A stretch of DNA of 13,170 bases from Dehalococcoidia bacterium. GTDB taxonomy: Bacteria; Chloroflexota; Dehalococcoidia; Lucifugimonadales; JAGWBF01. Location: contig JAGWBG010000007.1 in the NCBI GenBank assembly GCA_021296015.1, positions 9,393 to 22,562 on the forward strand, given 5' to 3'. Positions 7,011-13,170 of this stretch are shown here, piece by piece (positions within the stretch are counted from its first letter, which is position 1; each line of letters starts with the position of its first letter). The translations under genes and the position numbers were made by a program. The notes below the pieces were generated by a model that was not told the DNA's origin, searched no databases, and saw nothing but the letters and a program-made list of their open reading frames with translations.

Positions 7011-7949
7011 CTACTGGCTTACAAGGGGCATCCCTTCCATCCTCCGCACCTCATTGATAATCTCCAGGACTCTCTGCCTGAAGGGAGGAAGCTCAATCTC
7101 GAACTCCTCCCGTATGCGGCTATTGTCCACAAGATAGTTCCCGGACTCCTCGGCGCCGCCATCATTGTCGAAGGTAATCTGCGCGCCGGGTATGAACTCG
7201 CGCACCAGGTCAGCCAAATCACCCAAGCTTATAACCGTGCCGCCGGAGTTATAGAGGTTGTACCTGGGTGAGTCGGACAGTGCAACGCGTACGAACATCT
7301 CCGATACGTCCTCCACATGAATCGGGAGACGGTTAAATGACTTCCAGGGGAAATTCACAGGTAGTCCCCTGGCAGGTAGGGTTATTGCCTGCACGTGGTC
7401 TGTGGACCCTCTCACCTTGTCCGGGCCGGTTACGTTAGCCGGTCTGATTCCGGTTATGGACATTCCATAGTTCTTGATGTACTGCTCCGCCTGAAACTCG
7501 TTGAATATCTTGTGAACGGCGTACTGGCTGGTGCCGTACTTGGGTTCTTCTTCGTTGACGAGCCTGTCTCCATAGTTGCGCTGCTGGCCGCTCACTGCCA
7601 CGGAGCTTGCATATACCACTCGCTTGACTCCGCAAAGACGCGCGGACTCGAAACAGTTGTCCATCCCCAGAACGTTCAGACGCATCTGGTTATGGGGGTC
7701 TCCCTCACCACCACCTACTATATAAGCCAGATTTATGAGGCGTTCAGGCTTGGCCTCGAGGACAGCTCGTATTACGTCATCAAAATGTGTTATATCCCCT
7801 CGGACGACCTTCACTCGGTCTTTCAGATGGTCAAAGGAGGCGGCCCAGGGATAAATATCCATACAGACCACCTCTTCGCCCCTCTCGACCAGCTTTCTAA
7901 TCACTCGTGGGCCGATAAAACCGGTGCCGCCAATAACCAATACGGACAA
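7011..7949 (-). CDS. NAD-dependent epimerase/dehydratase (extended SDR)
   Basis: Rossmann-fold enzyme of the extended short-chain dehydrogenase family, acting on a nucleotide sugar or a related hydroxyl/keto substrate. It is 312 aa, the normal size. Residues 7-13 are the dinucleotide motif GGTGFIG; Asp31 after the second strand (CMDIYP) favours NAD over NADP. VVYASSVAVSG (111-121) carries the catalytic Ser region, and YAVHK (143-147) is the Tyr-x-x-x-Lys pair. GIRPANVTGP (168-177) is the usual substrate-side strand. The start is TTG 7949; a GGGAGGAG site lies about 9 bases upstream and the fold begins immediately, leaving no room for a later start. It is the only sugar-type gene here, so the substrate is open; it may act on a small metabolite rather than a nucleotide sugar. 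Confidence 0.87.
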   Translation of the reverse strand: MSVLVIGGTGFIGPRVIRKLVERGEEVVCMDIYPWAASFDHLKDRVKVVRGDITHFDDVIRAVLEAKPERLINLAYIVGGGEGDPHNQMRLNVLGMDNCFESARLCGVKRVVYASSVAVSGQQRNYGDRLVNEEEPKYGTSQYAVHKIFNEFQAEQYIKNYGMSITGIRPANVTGPDKVRGSTDHVQAITLPARGLPVNFPWKSFNRLPIHVEDVSEMFVRVALSDSPRYNLYNSGGTVISLGDLADLVREFIPGAQITFDNDGGAEESGNYLVDNSRIREEFEIELPPFRQRVLEIINEVRRMEGMPLVSQ

Positions 7950-8011
7950 TACTCTTCACTCCTCCCACAGGGTTTATGCTCCACAAACACCGGGTGCTTC
8001 AAAACCTCGCG

Positions 8012-8051
8012 GAAGTTCGCCCGAAGTTCGTATGAGTCCGTTACGGGCGAA
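8012..8051. promoter_or_regulatory. Direct and inverted repeats downstream of the epimerase promoter
   Basis: GAAGTTCG occurs at 8012-8019 and 8023-8030, a period of 11 bases, near one helical turn. TTCGCCCG (8016-8023) and CGGGCGAA (8044-8051) form an 8-base inverted repeat that overlaps the predicted transcription start next to the -10 box. This could be an operator or a leader hairpin. No regulator gene is in the window, and a by-chance origin is possible. Confidence 0.25.
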
Positions 8052-8080
8052 AGTTTAGCACTCCCTCCCAGAGCCGTCAA
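8052..8080 (-). promoter_or_regulatory. Candidate sigma-70 promoter for the epimerase gene
   Basis: On the minus strand TTGACG (8075-8080), 5 of 6 to the -35 consensus, is followed by a 17-base spacer and TAAACT (8052-8057), 4 of 6 to the -10. This is among the better promoter matches in the window. The transcript would start near 8045 and have a leader of about 95 bases before TTG 7949. Confidence 0.45.
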
Positions 8081-8120
8081 ATGCTGAAGGACTCCCATGT
8101 TCACCCAAATCAATATCGTG

Positions 8121-9398
8121 TCAACCGGCAGACCCGGCTCCGGCAGGAATCTCCTGGCGAGGCCTATTCACCAGCGCCGTCACGAGTACGGCAATGACGA
8201 CCGAAGACGCATATCCGGCGAAGATCAGTGTATACGAACCGGTGATGTCATGCACTGCCCCGGCCACCACGGGTCCCACCACATTCGCCGCCGTAAGTCC
8301 TGAAAACAGCACACTTTGAATCTTGCCGAAGTCGGGCCTGCCGAAGTAGTCGGCCAGCAATGACGATACCAGTAACAGGGAGACCCGCGGCCCCAGCGCG
8401 AAGAGTATCACAAATGGGACCAGATGCCATAGCTCGGTGGCGAAGGCGAAGATAGCCAGCCTCCCACCCTGCATCAGATAGGAAGCGATGATGAGGCTGC
8501 GGCGGTCTACCACGTCGGAGACCCACCCCACCATCAGGGTTGTTCCTATGTTGATGGCCCCCATCGCAGCAAAAGTCCATCCTGCCGTCGTTGGTGAGAA
8601 TCCCTGATCTACAAGATGCGGAATAAACAGGAGATTTATGGCGCCGCTGCCCAGGCTCACAATCACAAACCCCGAGACCGTAAGCCATAAAGCCGGGGTC
8701 TTCAGCGCTTGCGCCACGCTGATGCTGGACTCGGTTGCCGACGGTACCATAGTCGCCGGGCGCTCAGGCCACTTAACATCCGCCCCTTGAGGCTGGTCTC
8801 CATCCGGCCTCAGCCCGTATTGCTCCGGTTTGTGCCTCAGAATCAGTGACCCGGGTATACCGACTATCATGAGTCCGGCTATGATGATTGCGAGGGCAGT
8901 GCGCCAGTCCCATTGACCCTCCAGCCACACGACCATGGAAACCAGCGGGCCTCCGAACCCTCCGCCGGCAAGCACTATGCCGATAGCCCGGCCCCTTTGT
9001 CTTACGAACCAGTTGGCAGCCACCGCGGGTCCTGTGCCAGCGATGTAAATGGCGAAGCCCACGGAAGCGATGGCGAAGGAGATGAAGAGCATCAGAGTTG
9101 ACTGGGAGATAATCAGAAGCAGCAACCCTCCCCCGGTTGCAAAGGTCGCAAAGAGCATGAGCGAACGCGGCCCGTGACGGTCGAATAAGTATCGAACGAC
9201 CGGCGACCCGATGACTGCCATGCCGTACCGTAACGATATTGCCACGGCAATCAGGGTGGCCGTGAGACCGAATGACTCTTTGATGGGAATGAACAGGGCG
9301 GAAAAGCCCGCAAGTAGGGCACCGCCCCAGTAGAAGTTCATGAAGAAGTAGGACCAGGCTATATACCAGCCATAGTAGACCCTTGGCTTAGGAAGCAT
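8121..9398 (-). CDS. MFS transporter, monocarboxylate/OFA-like
   Basis: Twelve-helix permease, probably for an organic anion such as a monocarboxylate; the substrate is inferred from family resemblance only. It is 425 aa from ATG 9398. It begins with VYYGWYIAWSYFFMNF, typical of the OFA/monocarboxylate group. It then has LRYGMAVIGSPVVRYLFDRHGPR as motif A, a WFVRQRGRAIGIVLAGGGFGG segment, and a central cytoplasmic loop with HKPEQYGLRPDGD between the two six-helix halves. An in-frame TTG at 9428 would add 10 polar residues, but its G-rich site is too close; ATG 9398 has GGAG five bases upstream and is preferred. It is divergent from the molybdenum hydroxylase gene and 171 bases upstream of the epimerase, which has its own promoter candidate. 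Confidence 0.87.
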   Translation of the reverse strand: MLPKPRVYYGWYIAWSYFFMNFYWGGALLAGFSALFIPIKESFGLTATLIAVAISLRYGMAVIGSPVVRYLFDRHGPRSLMLFATFATGGGLLLLIISQSTLMLFISFAIASVGFAIYIAGTGPAVAANWFVRQRGRAIGIVLAGGGFGGPLVSMVVWLEGQWDWRTALAIIIAGLMIVGIPGSLILRHKPEQYGLRPDGDQPQGADVKWPERPATMVPSATESSISVAQALKTPALWLTVSGFVIVSLGSGAINLLFIPHLVDQGFSPTTAGWTFAAMGAINIGTTLMVGWVSDVVDRRSLIIASYLMQGGRLAIFAFATELWHLVPFVILFALGPRVSLLLVSSLLADYFGRPDFGKIQSVLFSGLTAANVVGPVVAGAVHDITGSYTLIFAGYASSVVIAVLVTALVNRPRQEIPAGAGSAG

Positions 9399-9453
9399 CC
9401 CATCTCCACGTACGGACCTGTTGTCCAAGCCTTCCCAGATGAGCTTGTCCGCA

Positions 9454-9471
9454 CCTGAGTTCCCTGAGTTC
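9454..9471. repeat. Tandem 9-base repeat in the permease leader
   Basis: CCTGAGTTC occurs twice head to tail, exactly, at 9454-9462 and 9463-9471. It lies between the predicted promoter and the start of the minus-strand permease gene. On the minus strand it reads GAACTCAGG twice, loosely like the repeated GAACTT of the epimerase leader. It may be a regulator site or simple duplication. Confidence 0.35.
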
Positions 9472-9494
9472 GATGTACGTCCGCAACTGAATTA

Positions 9495-9523
9495 AGGTTA
9501 GCGTCATTCTCTTTTCCGTTCAA
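9495..9523 (-). promoter_or_regulatory. Candidate promoter for the MFS permease gene
   Basis: On the minus strand TTGAAC (9518-9523) is followed by a 17-base spacer and TAACCT (9495-9500). The -35 keeps TTGA and the -10 keeps T1, A2 and T6. The leader to ATG 9398 would be about 90 bases and contains the tandem 9-base repeat. Confidence 0.3.
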
Positions 9524-9589
9524 TACTCCACACGGATAAAGTCCTCTTGAGAAAAGCCCCCCAGGGGAGTTGCCGACACACGCGGGGAC

Positions 9590-9619
9590 TTGACGCCGTG
9601 ACGTGTGGGAGGATAGATT
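9590..9619 (+). promoter_or_regulatory. Candidate promoter for the molybdenum hydroxylase gene
   Basis: TTGACG (9590-9595) with an 18-base spacer to TAGATT (9614-9619) fits sigma-70 spacing, and the leader would be about 55 bases. A second CTTGACG occurs 38 bases downstream (9627-9633), but its nearest good -10, TAGAAT at 9655-9660, is 21 bases away, too far. The two identical CTTGACG copies might instead be regulator sites. Confidence 0.3.
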
Positions 9620-9680
9620 ACGGGTGCTTGACGTCTGTGCCGGTAGACCCACATTAGAATCCGGTTGAGGAGGGAGCCAA

Positions 9681-11990
9681 ATGGCTACAACAGCAGATAG
9701 GGAAGGCACTACCTCTGGAAAGTACAAAGTGGTCGGAACCAGACCCATCCGTCACGATGGACTGGACAAAGTAACCGGACGTGCCAATTTCGGCGCAGAT
9801 ATTAGTTTGCCCGGACTGCTGCACGGCAAGATTCTGCGTAGCCCCCATGCCCATGCTCGTATCAAGTCTATAGATACCAGTAAGGCGGAAGCCCTGCCAG
9901 GAGTGCGCGCCGTCGCAACCGCTCGAGATTTCCCCATCGTCGAGGATAAGGTTATAGACTTTGCCGAGATACAGGGGAATGCAAGGATGATGGCTGACAA
10001 TGTCCTTGCCAACGACAAGGTGCTGTACAAGGGTCATGCAGTGGCAGCCGTGGCGGCCATCAGCCCGCACATAGCCGAAGAAGCGCTCAATCTCATCGAG
10101 GTGGACTATGAGGTGCTGCCGCCGGTCCTTACTCTTCATGACGCCATGAAAGAGGATGCGCCCATCCTCCATGAGGACATGACCACCAGGTTCCGGGTTG
10201 AACGATTTGGCAGGGGAGAGGACACCGGCGAGAAGAGCAATATAGCGGGCCACCTCCGGTATGCCCTCGGAGACCTGGACAAGGGGTTCAAAGATGCCGA
10301 CCTGATAGTTGAGCGGGAGTTTTCCACCCAGACTGTCCATCAGGGGTATATAGAGCCGCACGCTTCCACGGCGTCCTGGGCTACCGATGGACAACTGACC
10401 ATCTGGACGAGCACCCAGGGACCCTTCGCGATCCGTACTTTAACGGCTGCCATTCTGGGCAATCCCGAATCCCGGGTAAAAGTCATCCCTATGGAGATAG
10501 GTGGTGGATTTGGAGCCAAACTTGTCGCCTACCTGGACCCTGTTGCCGCCATTCTGTCCCGGAAGAGCGGCAGGCCAGTCAAGATGGTAATGACACGTAC
10601 CGAGGTGTTCGAGGGGACCGGCCCCACGTCTGCCACTCACATGCGCTGCAAAATTGGGGCAGACAAGGCAGGGAGAATCACGGCAGCCCACCTCTATCTG
10701 GCTTTCGAGGCAGGTGCTTTCCCCGGCTCCCCGGTGGGTGGCGGGGCATTGACAGGTCTGGGCCCCTACAAGATAGATAATTTGCTGGTGGACGGATATG
10801 ACGTGGTGTGCAACAAGCAGAAAGTGCAAGCCTACCGCGCACCCGGACAACCCCAGGCGGCCTTCGCCGTAGAACTGGTCATAGATGAGGTGGCGGAGAA
10901 ACTGGGTATGGACCCCACGGAGTTTCGGCTCAAGAACGCCGCCCAAGAGGGAGACCGGATGCCAAACGGAGTCCCCCATCCCCGTATTGGGTGCAAGGAA
11001 GTGATAGAGGCCATGATGGCCCACCCTCACTTCAACGCACCTCTGCAAGGTGCAAATCGTGGTCGTGGTATCGCCATAGGACACCGGTTCAACAGCGGCC
11101 AGACCTCCTCAGCCACGATAAACGTGAATTCCAACGGCACGATTAGCCTCCTCACAGGCTCCGTGGACATCGGTGGCACCCGCACCGCTGTGGCGATGCA
11201 GGCGGCTGAGGTGCTGGGGCTGGGGGCCGACGACGTGACACCCGTCGTAGTTGACACGGATTCCGTTGGGTACACGGGAAGCACGGGCGGGAGTCGCACA
11301 GCCTATGACACGGGTCTGGCAGCCATCGCCACAGCAGAGGAAGTGAAGCGGCAGATGATGGAGCGTGCGGCGTTGATATGGGAGGTGCAGCCGGAAGACG
11401 TAGAGTTTCAGGATGGCGTCTTCACCTGCACCAAGAACCCGGCAGATAGGATGACCTTCAGAGGGCTGGCCCGCCAGCTTACCCGCACCGGCGGGGCTAT
11501 AACCTGCTCCATGTCAGCGGACTCAACAGGTGTGGGTTCCACCTTCTGCGGGAATATCGTAGACGTAGAGGTGGACCCTGAGACGGGAAAGGTTGATATT
11601 CTGCGCTATACCGCCATCATAGATGCCGGCCGGTCGGTACACCCTGGCTACGTCGAAGGGCAGGTGCAGGGCGCTACCGTCCAGGGGATAGGCTGGGCGC
11701 TTAACGAGGAGTATTTCTACAGTGACAACGGCGCGATGGTCAACTCCAGCTTCCTGGACTACCGTATGCCCACGAGCCTGGACGTTCCCATGATAGATAC
11801 GGTACTGGTAGAGGTCCCCAACCCACGCCACCCCTACGGCTTGCGGGGCGTGGGCGAGGTGCCCATCATCCCGCCGTTAGCTGCCCTGTCCAATGCCATT
11901 TACCATGCCATTGGAGTTCACATGGACAAGCTGCCCATGTCTCCCAACGCTATCCTGGAAGCCCTAGAGGAGAAGGAGGCCCGAGAGTAG
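9681..11990 (+). CDS. Xanthine dehydrogenase-family molybdenum hydroxylase, molybdopterin-binding large subunit
   Basis: Catalytic subunit of a Mo hydroxylase that inserts water-derived oxygen into an aromatic or N-heterocyclic C-H bond or an aldehyde. It is 769 aa, normal for a separate large subunit. The N-terminal a/b hammerhead domain covers about residues 25-150 (TGRANFGADISLPG, HGKILRSPHAHARI). Cofactor motifs follow: GGGFGAK (274-280), AYRAPG (384-389), QVQGATVQGIGWAL, and GLRGVGE with the catalytic Glu726. AYRAPG rather than the AYRCSFR-type loop argues against CO dehydrogenase. ATG 9681 has a strong GAGGAGGGAG site. No FAD or [2Fe-2S] subunit gene is adjacent: upstream is a divergent permease, downstream a convergent CoA-transferase 7 bases away. 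Partners must be encoded elsewhere. Substrate unknown. Confidence 0.92.
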   Translation: MATTADREGTTSGKYKVVGTRPIRHDGLDKVTGRANFGADISLPGLLHGKILRSPHAHARIKSIDTSKAEALPGVRAVATARDFPIVEDKVIDFAEIQGNARMMADNVLANDKVLYKGHAVAAVAAISPHIAEEALNLIEVDYEVLPPVLTLHDAMKEDAPILHEDMTTRFRVERFGRGEDTGEKSNIAGHLRYALGDLDKGFKDADLIVEREFSTQTVHQGYIEPHASTASWATDGQLTIWTSTQGPFAIRTLTAAILGNPESRVKVIPMEIGGGFGAKLVAYLDPVAAILSRKSGRPVKMVMTRTEVFEGTGPTSATHMRCKIGADKAGRITAAHLYLAFEAGAFPGSPVGGGALTGLGPYKIDNLLVDGYDVVCNKQKVQAYRAPGQPQAAFAVELVIDEVAEKLGMDPTEFRLKNAAQEGDRMPNGVPHPRIGCKEVIEAMMAHPHFNAPLQGANRGRGIAIGHRFNSGQTSSATINVNSNGTISLLTGSVDIGGTRTAVAMQAAEVLGLGADDVTPVVVDTDSVGYTGSTGGSRTAYDTGLAAIATAEEVKRQMMERAALIWEVQPEDVEFQDGVFTCTKNPADRMTFRGLARQLTRTGGAITCSMSADSTGVGSTFCGNIVDVEVDPETGKVDILRYTAIIDAGRSVHPGYVEGQVQGATVQGIGWALNEEYFYSDNGAMVNSSFLDYRMPTSLDVPMIDTVLVEVPNPRHPYGLRGVGEVPIIPPLAALSNAIYHAIGVHMDKLPMSPNAILEALEEKEARE

Positions 11991-11997
11991 CCCCGAC

Positions 11998-13170
11998 CTA
12001 GATTACTCCGTCTTCCATGAGTCGTTGCAGGTCATCCTCGCTGCGCCCCAGAAGACCGCTATAAATCTCCTGGTTGTGCATTCCCAGCGTAGGTGCTCCG
12101 GTCAGTTCAGAAAGCGGGCCGCCGGAGAAAATTACCGGGAACCCGGAGCCGACCCCTTTGACTGGCCCCTCAAGGGTGCCGTGATACATTGGCCGCAGGG
12201 TGCCCCGGTCCCAGAAATGCCGGTCGGCCATAGCCTCGGCAGTAGTGCGTACCGGAGCGCAGGCAACGTCGCCTTTTTCCAGCTGCTCTATGATTTCCTG
12301 GCGTGTGAAGTTACCTATAATCTTCTGTACGGCCTCTTGCGCCGCCTCCACGTGAATCGTCCTGGACTGGTAGCTGACAAAGCGCGGGTCCTCCAGCAGT
12401 TCCGGAGCATCCAGGGCGAGGGAGAGCCTTCGCCACTGGTCGTCGCTGGACACGGTTAGTGATATATCCCCATCCCGGGTGTGGTATAACCCGGTTGGCC
12501 CAGTCCGGCTGATGTTGCCCGTCCGCAGCGGCAGACCCTCCTCAATATTGTCCTCTAGGTTCTCCACGAACATGAGGCTTGTCAGGCTATCCATCATGGA
12601 CACGTCCAGGTATTGCCCCTGTCCGGTGCGGTCCTTCTCCCGCAAAGCTGCCAGAATGGAATAGCAGGCGAAAAGGGGTGTGACTAGGTCACCGATGAAG
12701 AGGCCAACCCTGGTCGGCGGGCCGTACGGCTCCCCGGTGATGTCCATCAGGCCGCTCATCCCCTGGATTTCAGGGTCGTGCGCAGGCTTGTTGGCGTATG
12801 GGCCGGTCTGCCCATAGCCGGATATGGAGCAGTAGACTATGCCAGGATTAACCTCGGATACCTCCAAGTAACCCAATCCGAGGCGCTTCATGGAGCCTGG
12901 CGACAGATTCTCCACTACCACGTCGGATGACCGGGCAAGCTCCAGGAACAGGTTGCGGCCCTCCGGGTGCTTCAGGTTCAGAGTAATGCTCTTGACCCCC
13001 TGGGTGCGTTTTATGAACCGGTTGGAGATGTCCTGGTCCGACTGGGGGGAAGAGTGGACGCCGTCAGGCCCCACAAAGGGTCCGTTCCCTCGCACGGGAT
13101 CGCCACGGCCCGGAACTTCCACCTTGATTACCTCCGCTCCGAGTCTGGCCAGATTCATGGCACAAAAGGG
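11998..13170 (-). CDS. CaiB/BaiF CoA-transferase family protein, 5' end beyond the window
   Basis: Class III (family III) CoA-transferase that moves CoA between carboxylic acids, as in formyl-CoA or carnitine-CoA transferases. About 390 residues are visible. The frame stays open to the window edge, reading PFCAMNLARLGAEVIKVE, which corresponds to family position about 20-40; an apparent ATG at 13158 lies inside this conserved strand and is not the true start. Roughly 20 N-terminal residues are missing. Later motifs: KSITLNLKHPEGR, VVVENLSPGSMKRLGLGY, GYGQTGPYANKPAHDPEIQGMSG, and GQYLDVSMMDSL with the expected catalytic Asp in MMD. Acyl substrates cannot be read. It may activate acids made by the neighbouring oxidative enzymes, which is inference. 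It converges on the molybdenum hydroxylase gene. Confidence 0.92.
   Translation of the reverse strand, partial: PFCAMNLARLGAEVIKVEVPGRGDPVRGNGPFVGPDGVHSSPQSDQDISNRFIKRTQGVKSITLNLKHPEGRNLFLELARSSDVVVENLSPGSMKRLGLGYLEVSEVNPGIVYCSISGYGQTGPYANKPAHDPEIQGMSGLMDITGEPYGPPTRVGLFIGDLVTPLFACYSILAALREKDRTGQGQYLDVSMMDSLTSLMFVENLEDNIEEGLPLRTGNISRTGPTGLYHTRDGDISLTVSSDDQWRRLSLALDAPELLEDPRFVSYQSRTIHVEAAQEAVQKIIGNFTRQEIIEQLEKGDVACAPVRTTAEAMADRHFWDRGTLRPMYHGTLEGPVKGVGSGFPVIFSGGPLSELTGAPTLGMHNQEIYSGLLGRSEDDLQRLMEDGVI

Noticed and set aside
7395..8087. Plus-strand open frame of 230 codons opposite the epimerase gene
   Set aside because: It is antisense to a complete SDR enzyme, has no ribosome site and no recognisable domain.
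9654..10394. Minus-strand open frame of 246 codons opposite the start of the hydroxylase gene
   Set aside because: The plus strand here encodes the conserved hammerhead domain; the antisense frame has no family features.
1..13170. tRNA, rRNA, CRISPR array, transposase, prophage or defence genes
   Set aside because: No cloverleaf, rRNA-like sequence, regularly spaced repeats or relevant protein motifs were seen in any gap or on either strand.

Overview
The window is bacterial chromosomal DNA, moderately GC-rich, with dense short-spaced genes, several TTG or GTG-type start candidates and good Shine-Dalgarno sites. It carries a complete minCDE cell-division operon followed by an accessory set of catabolic and transport genes: two MFS permeases, a GlcG/HbpS-like protein, an amidase, a luciferase-like flavin monooxygenase, an NAD-dependent epimerase/dehydratase, a molybdenum hydroxylase large subunit and a CaiB/BaiF CoA-transferase. 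This mix of flavin monooxygenase, CoA-transferase, molybdenum hydroxylase and permeases is reminiscent of uncultured Chloroflexota of the SAR202/Dehalococcoidia type. That is an inference from gene content; no rRNA or marker gene is present to settle it.

Layout. Bases 1-147 are a non-coding leader holding a REP-like hairpin repeat. minC (148-915), minD (970-1788) and minE (1781-2053) run on the plus strand as one operon. An EntS-like MFS exporter (2226-3575) and a GlcG/HbpS-family gene (3678-4091) follow on plus, each with its own promoter candidate. The strand then switches. Amidase (4124-5533), a luciferase-like monooxygenase broken by an in-frame TAA (5631-6791), an epimerase (7011-7949) and a second MFS permease (8121-9398) all lie on minus. 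A divergent intergenic region (9399-9680) separates the permease from the plus-strand molybdenum hydroxylase subunit (9681-11990). That gene converges, with a 7-base gap, on a CaiB/BaiF CoA-transferase (11998 to the window edge, 5' end missing). No rRNA, tRNA, CRISPR array, transposase or intrinsic terminator with a T-tract was found.

Function. MinC, MinD and MinE together position the division septum. The rest is best read as a loosely organised set for uptake and breakdown of small organic molecules: amide hydrolysis, flavin-dependent oxidation, Mo-dependent hydroxylation, CoA activation and transport. Substrates cannot be read from the sequence, and because the genes sit on both strands with separate promoter candidates a single pathway is not shown.

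I did not find a convincing undescribed system. The observations most worth checking are: MinD has Pro in place of the Mg-binding Walker A Thr; the monooxygenase has an otherwise intact reading frame with one premature TAA; the molybdenum hydroxylase large subunit lacks adjacent FAD and Fe-S partners; and a dispersed REP-like repeat occurs at two places, one of them just upstream of minC.
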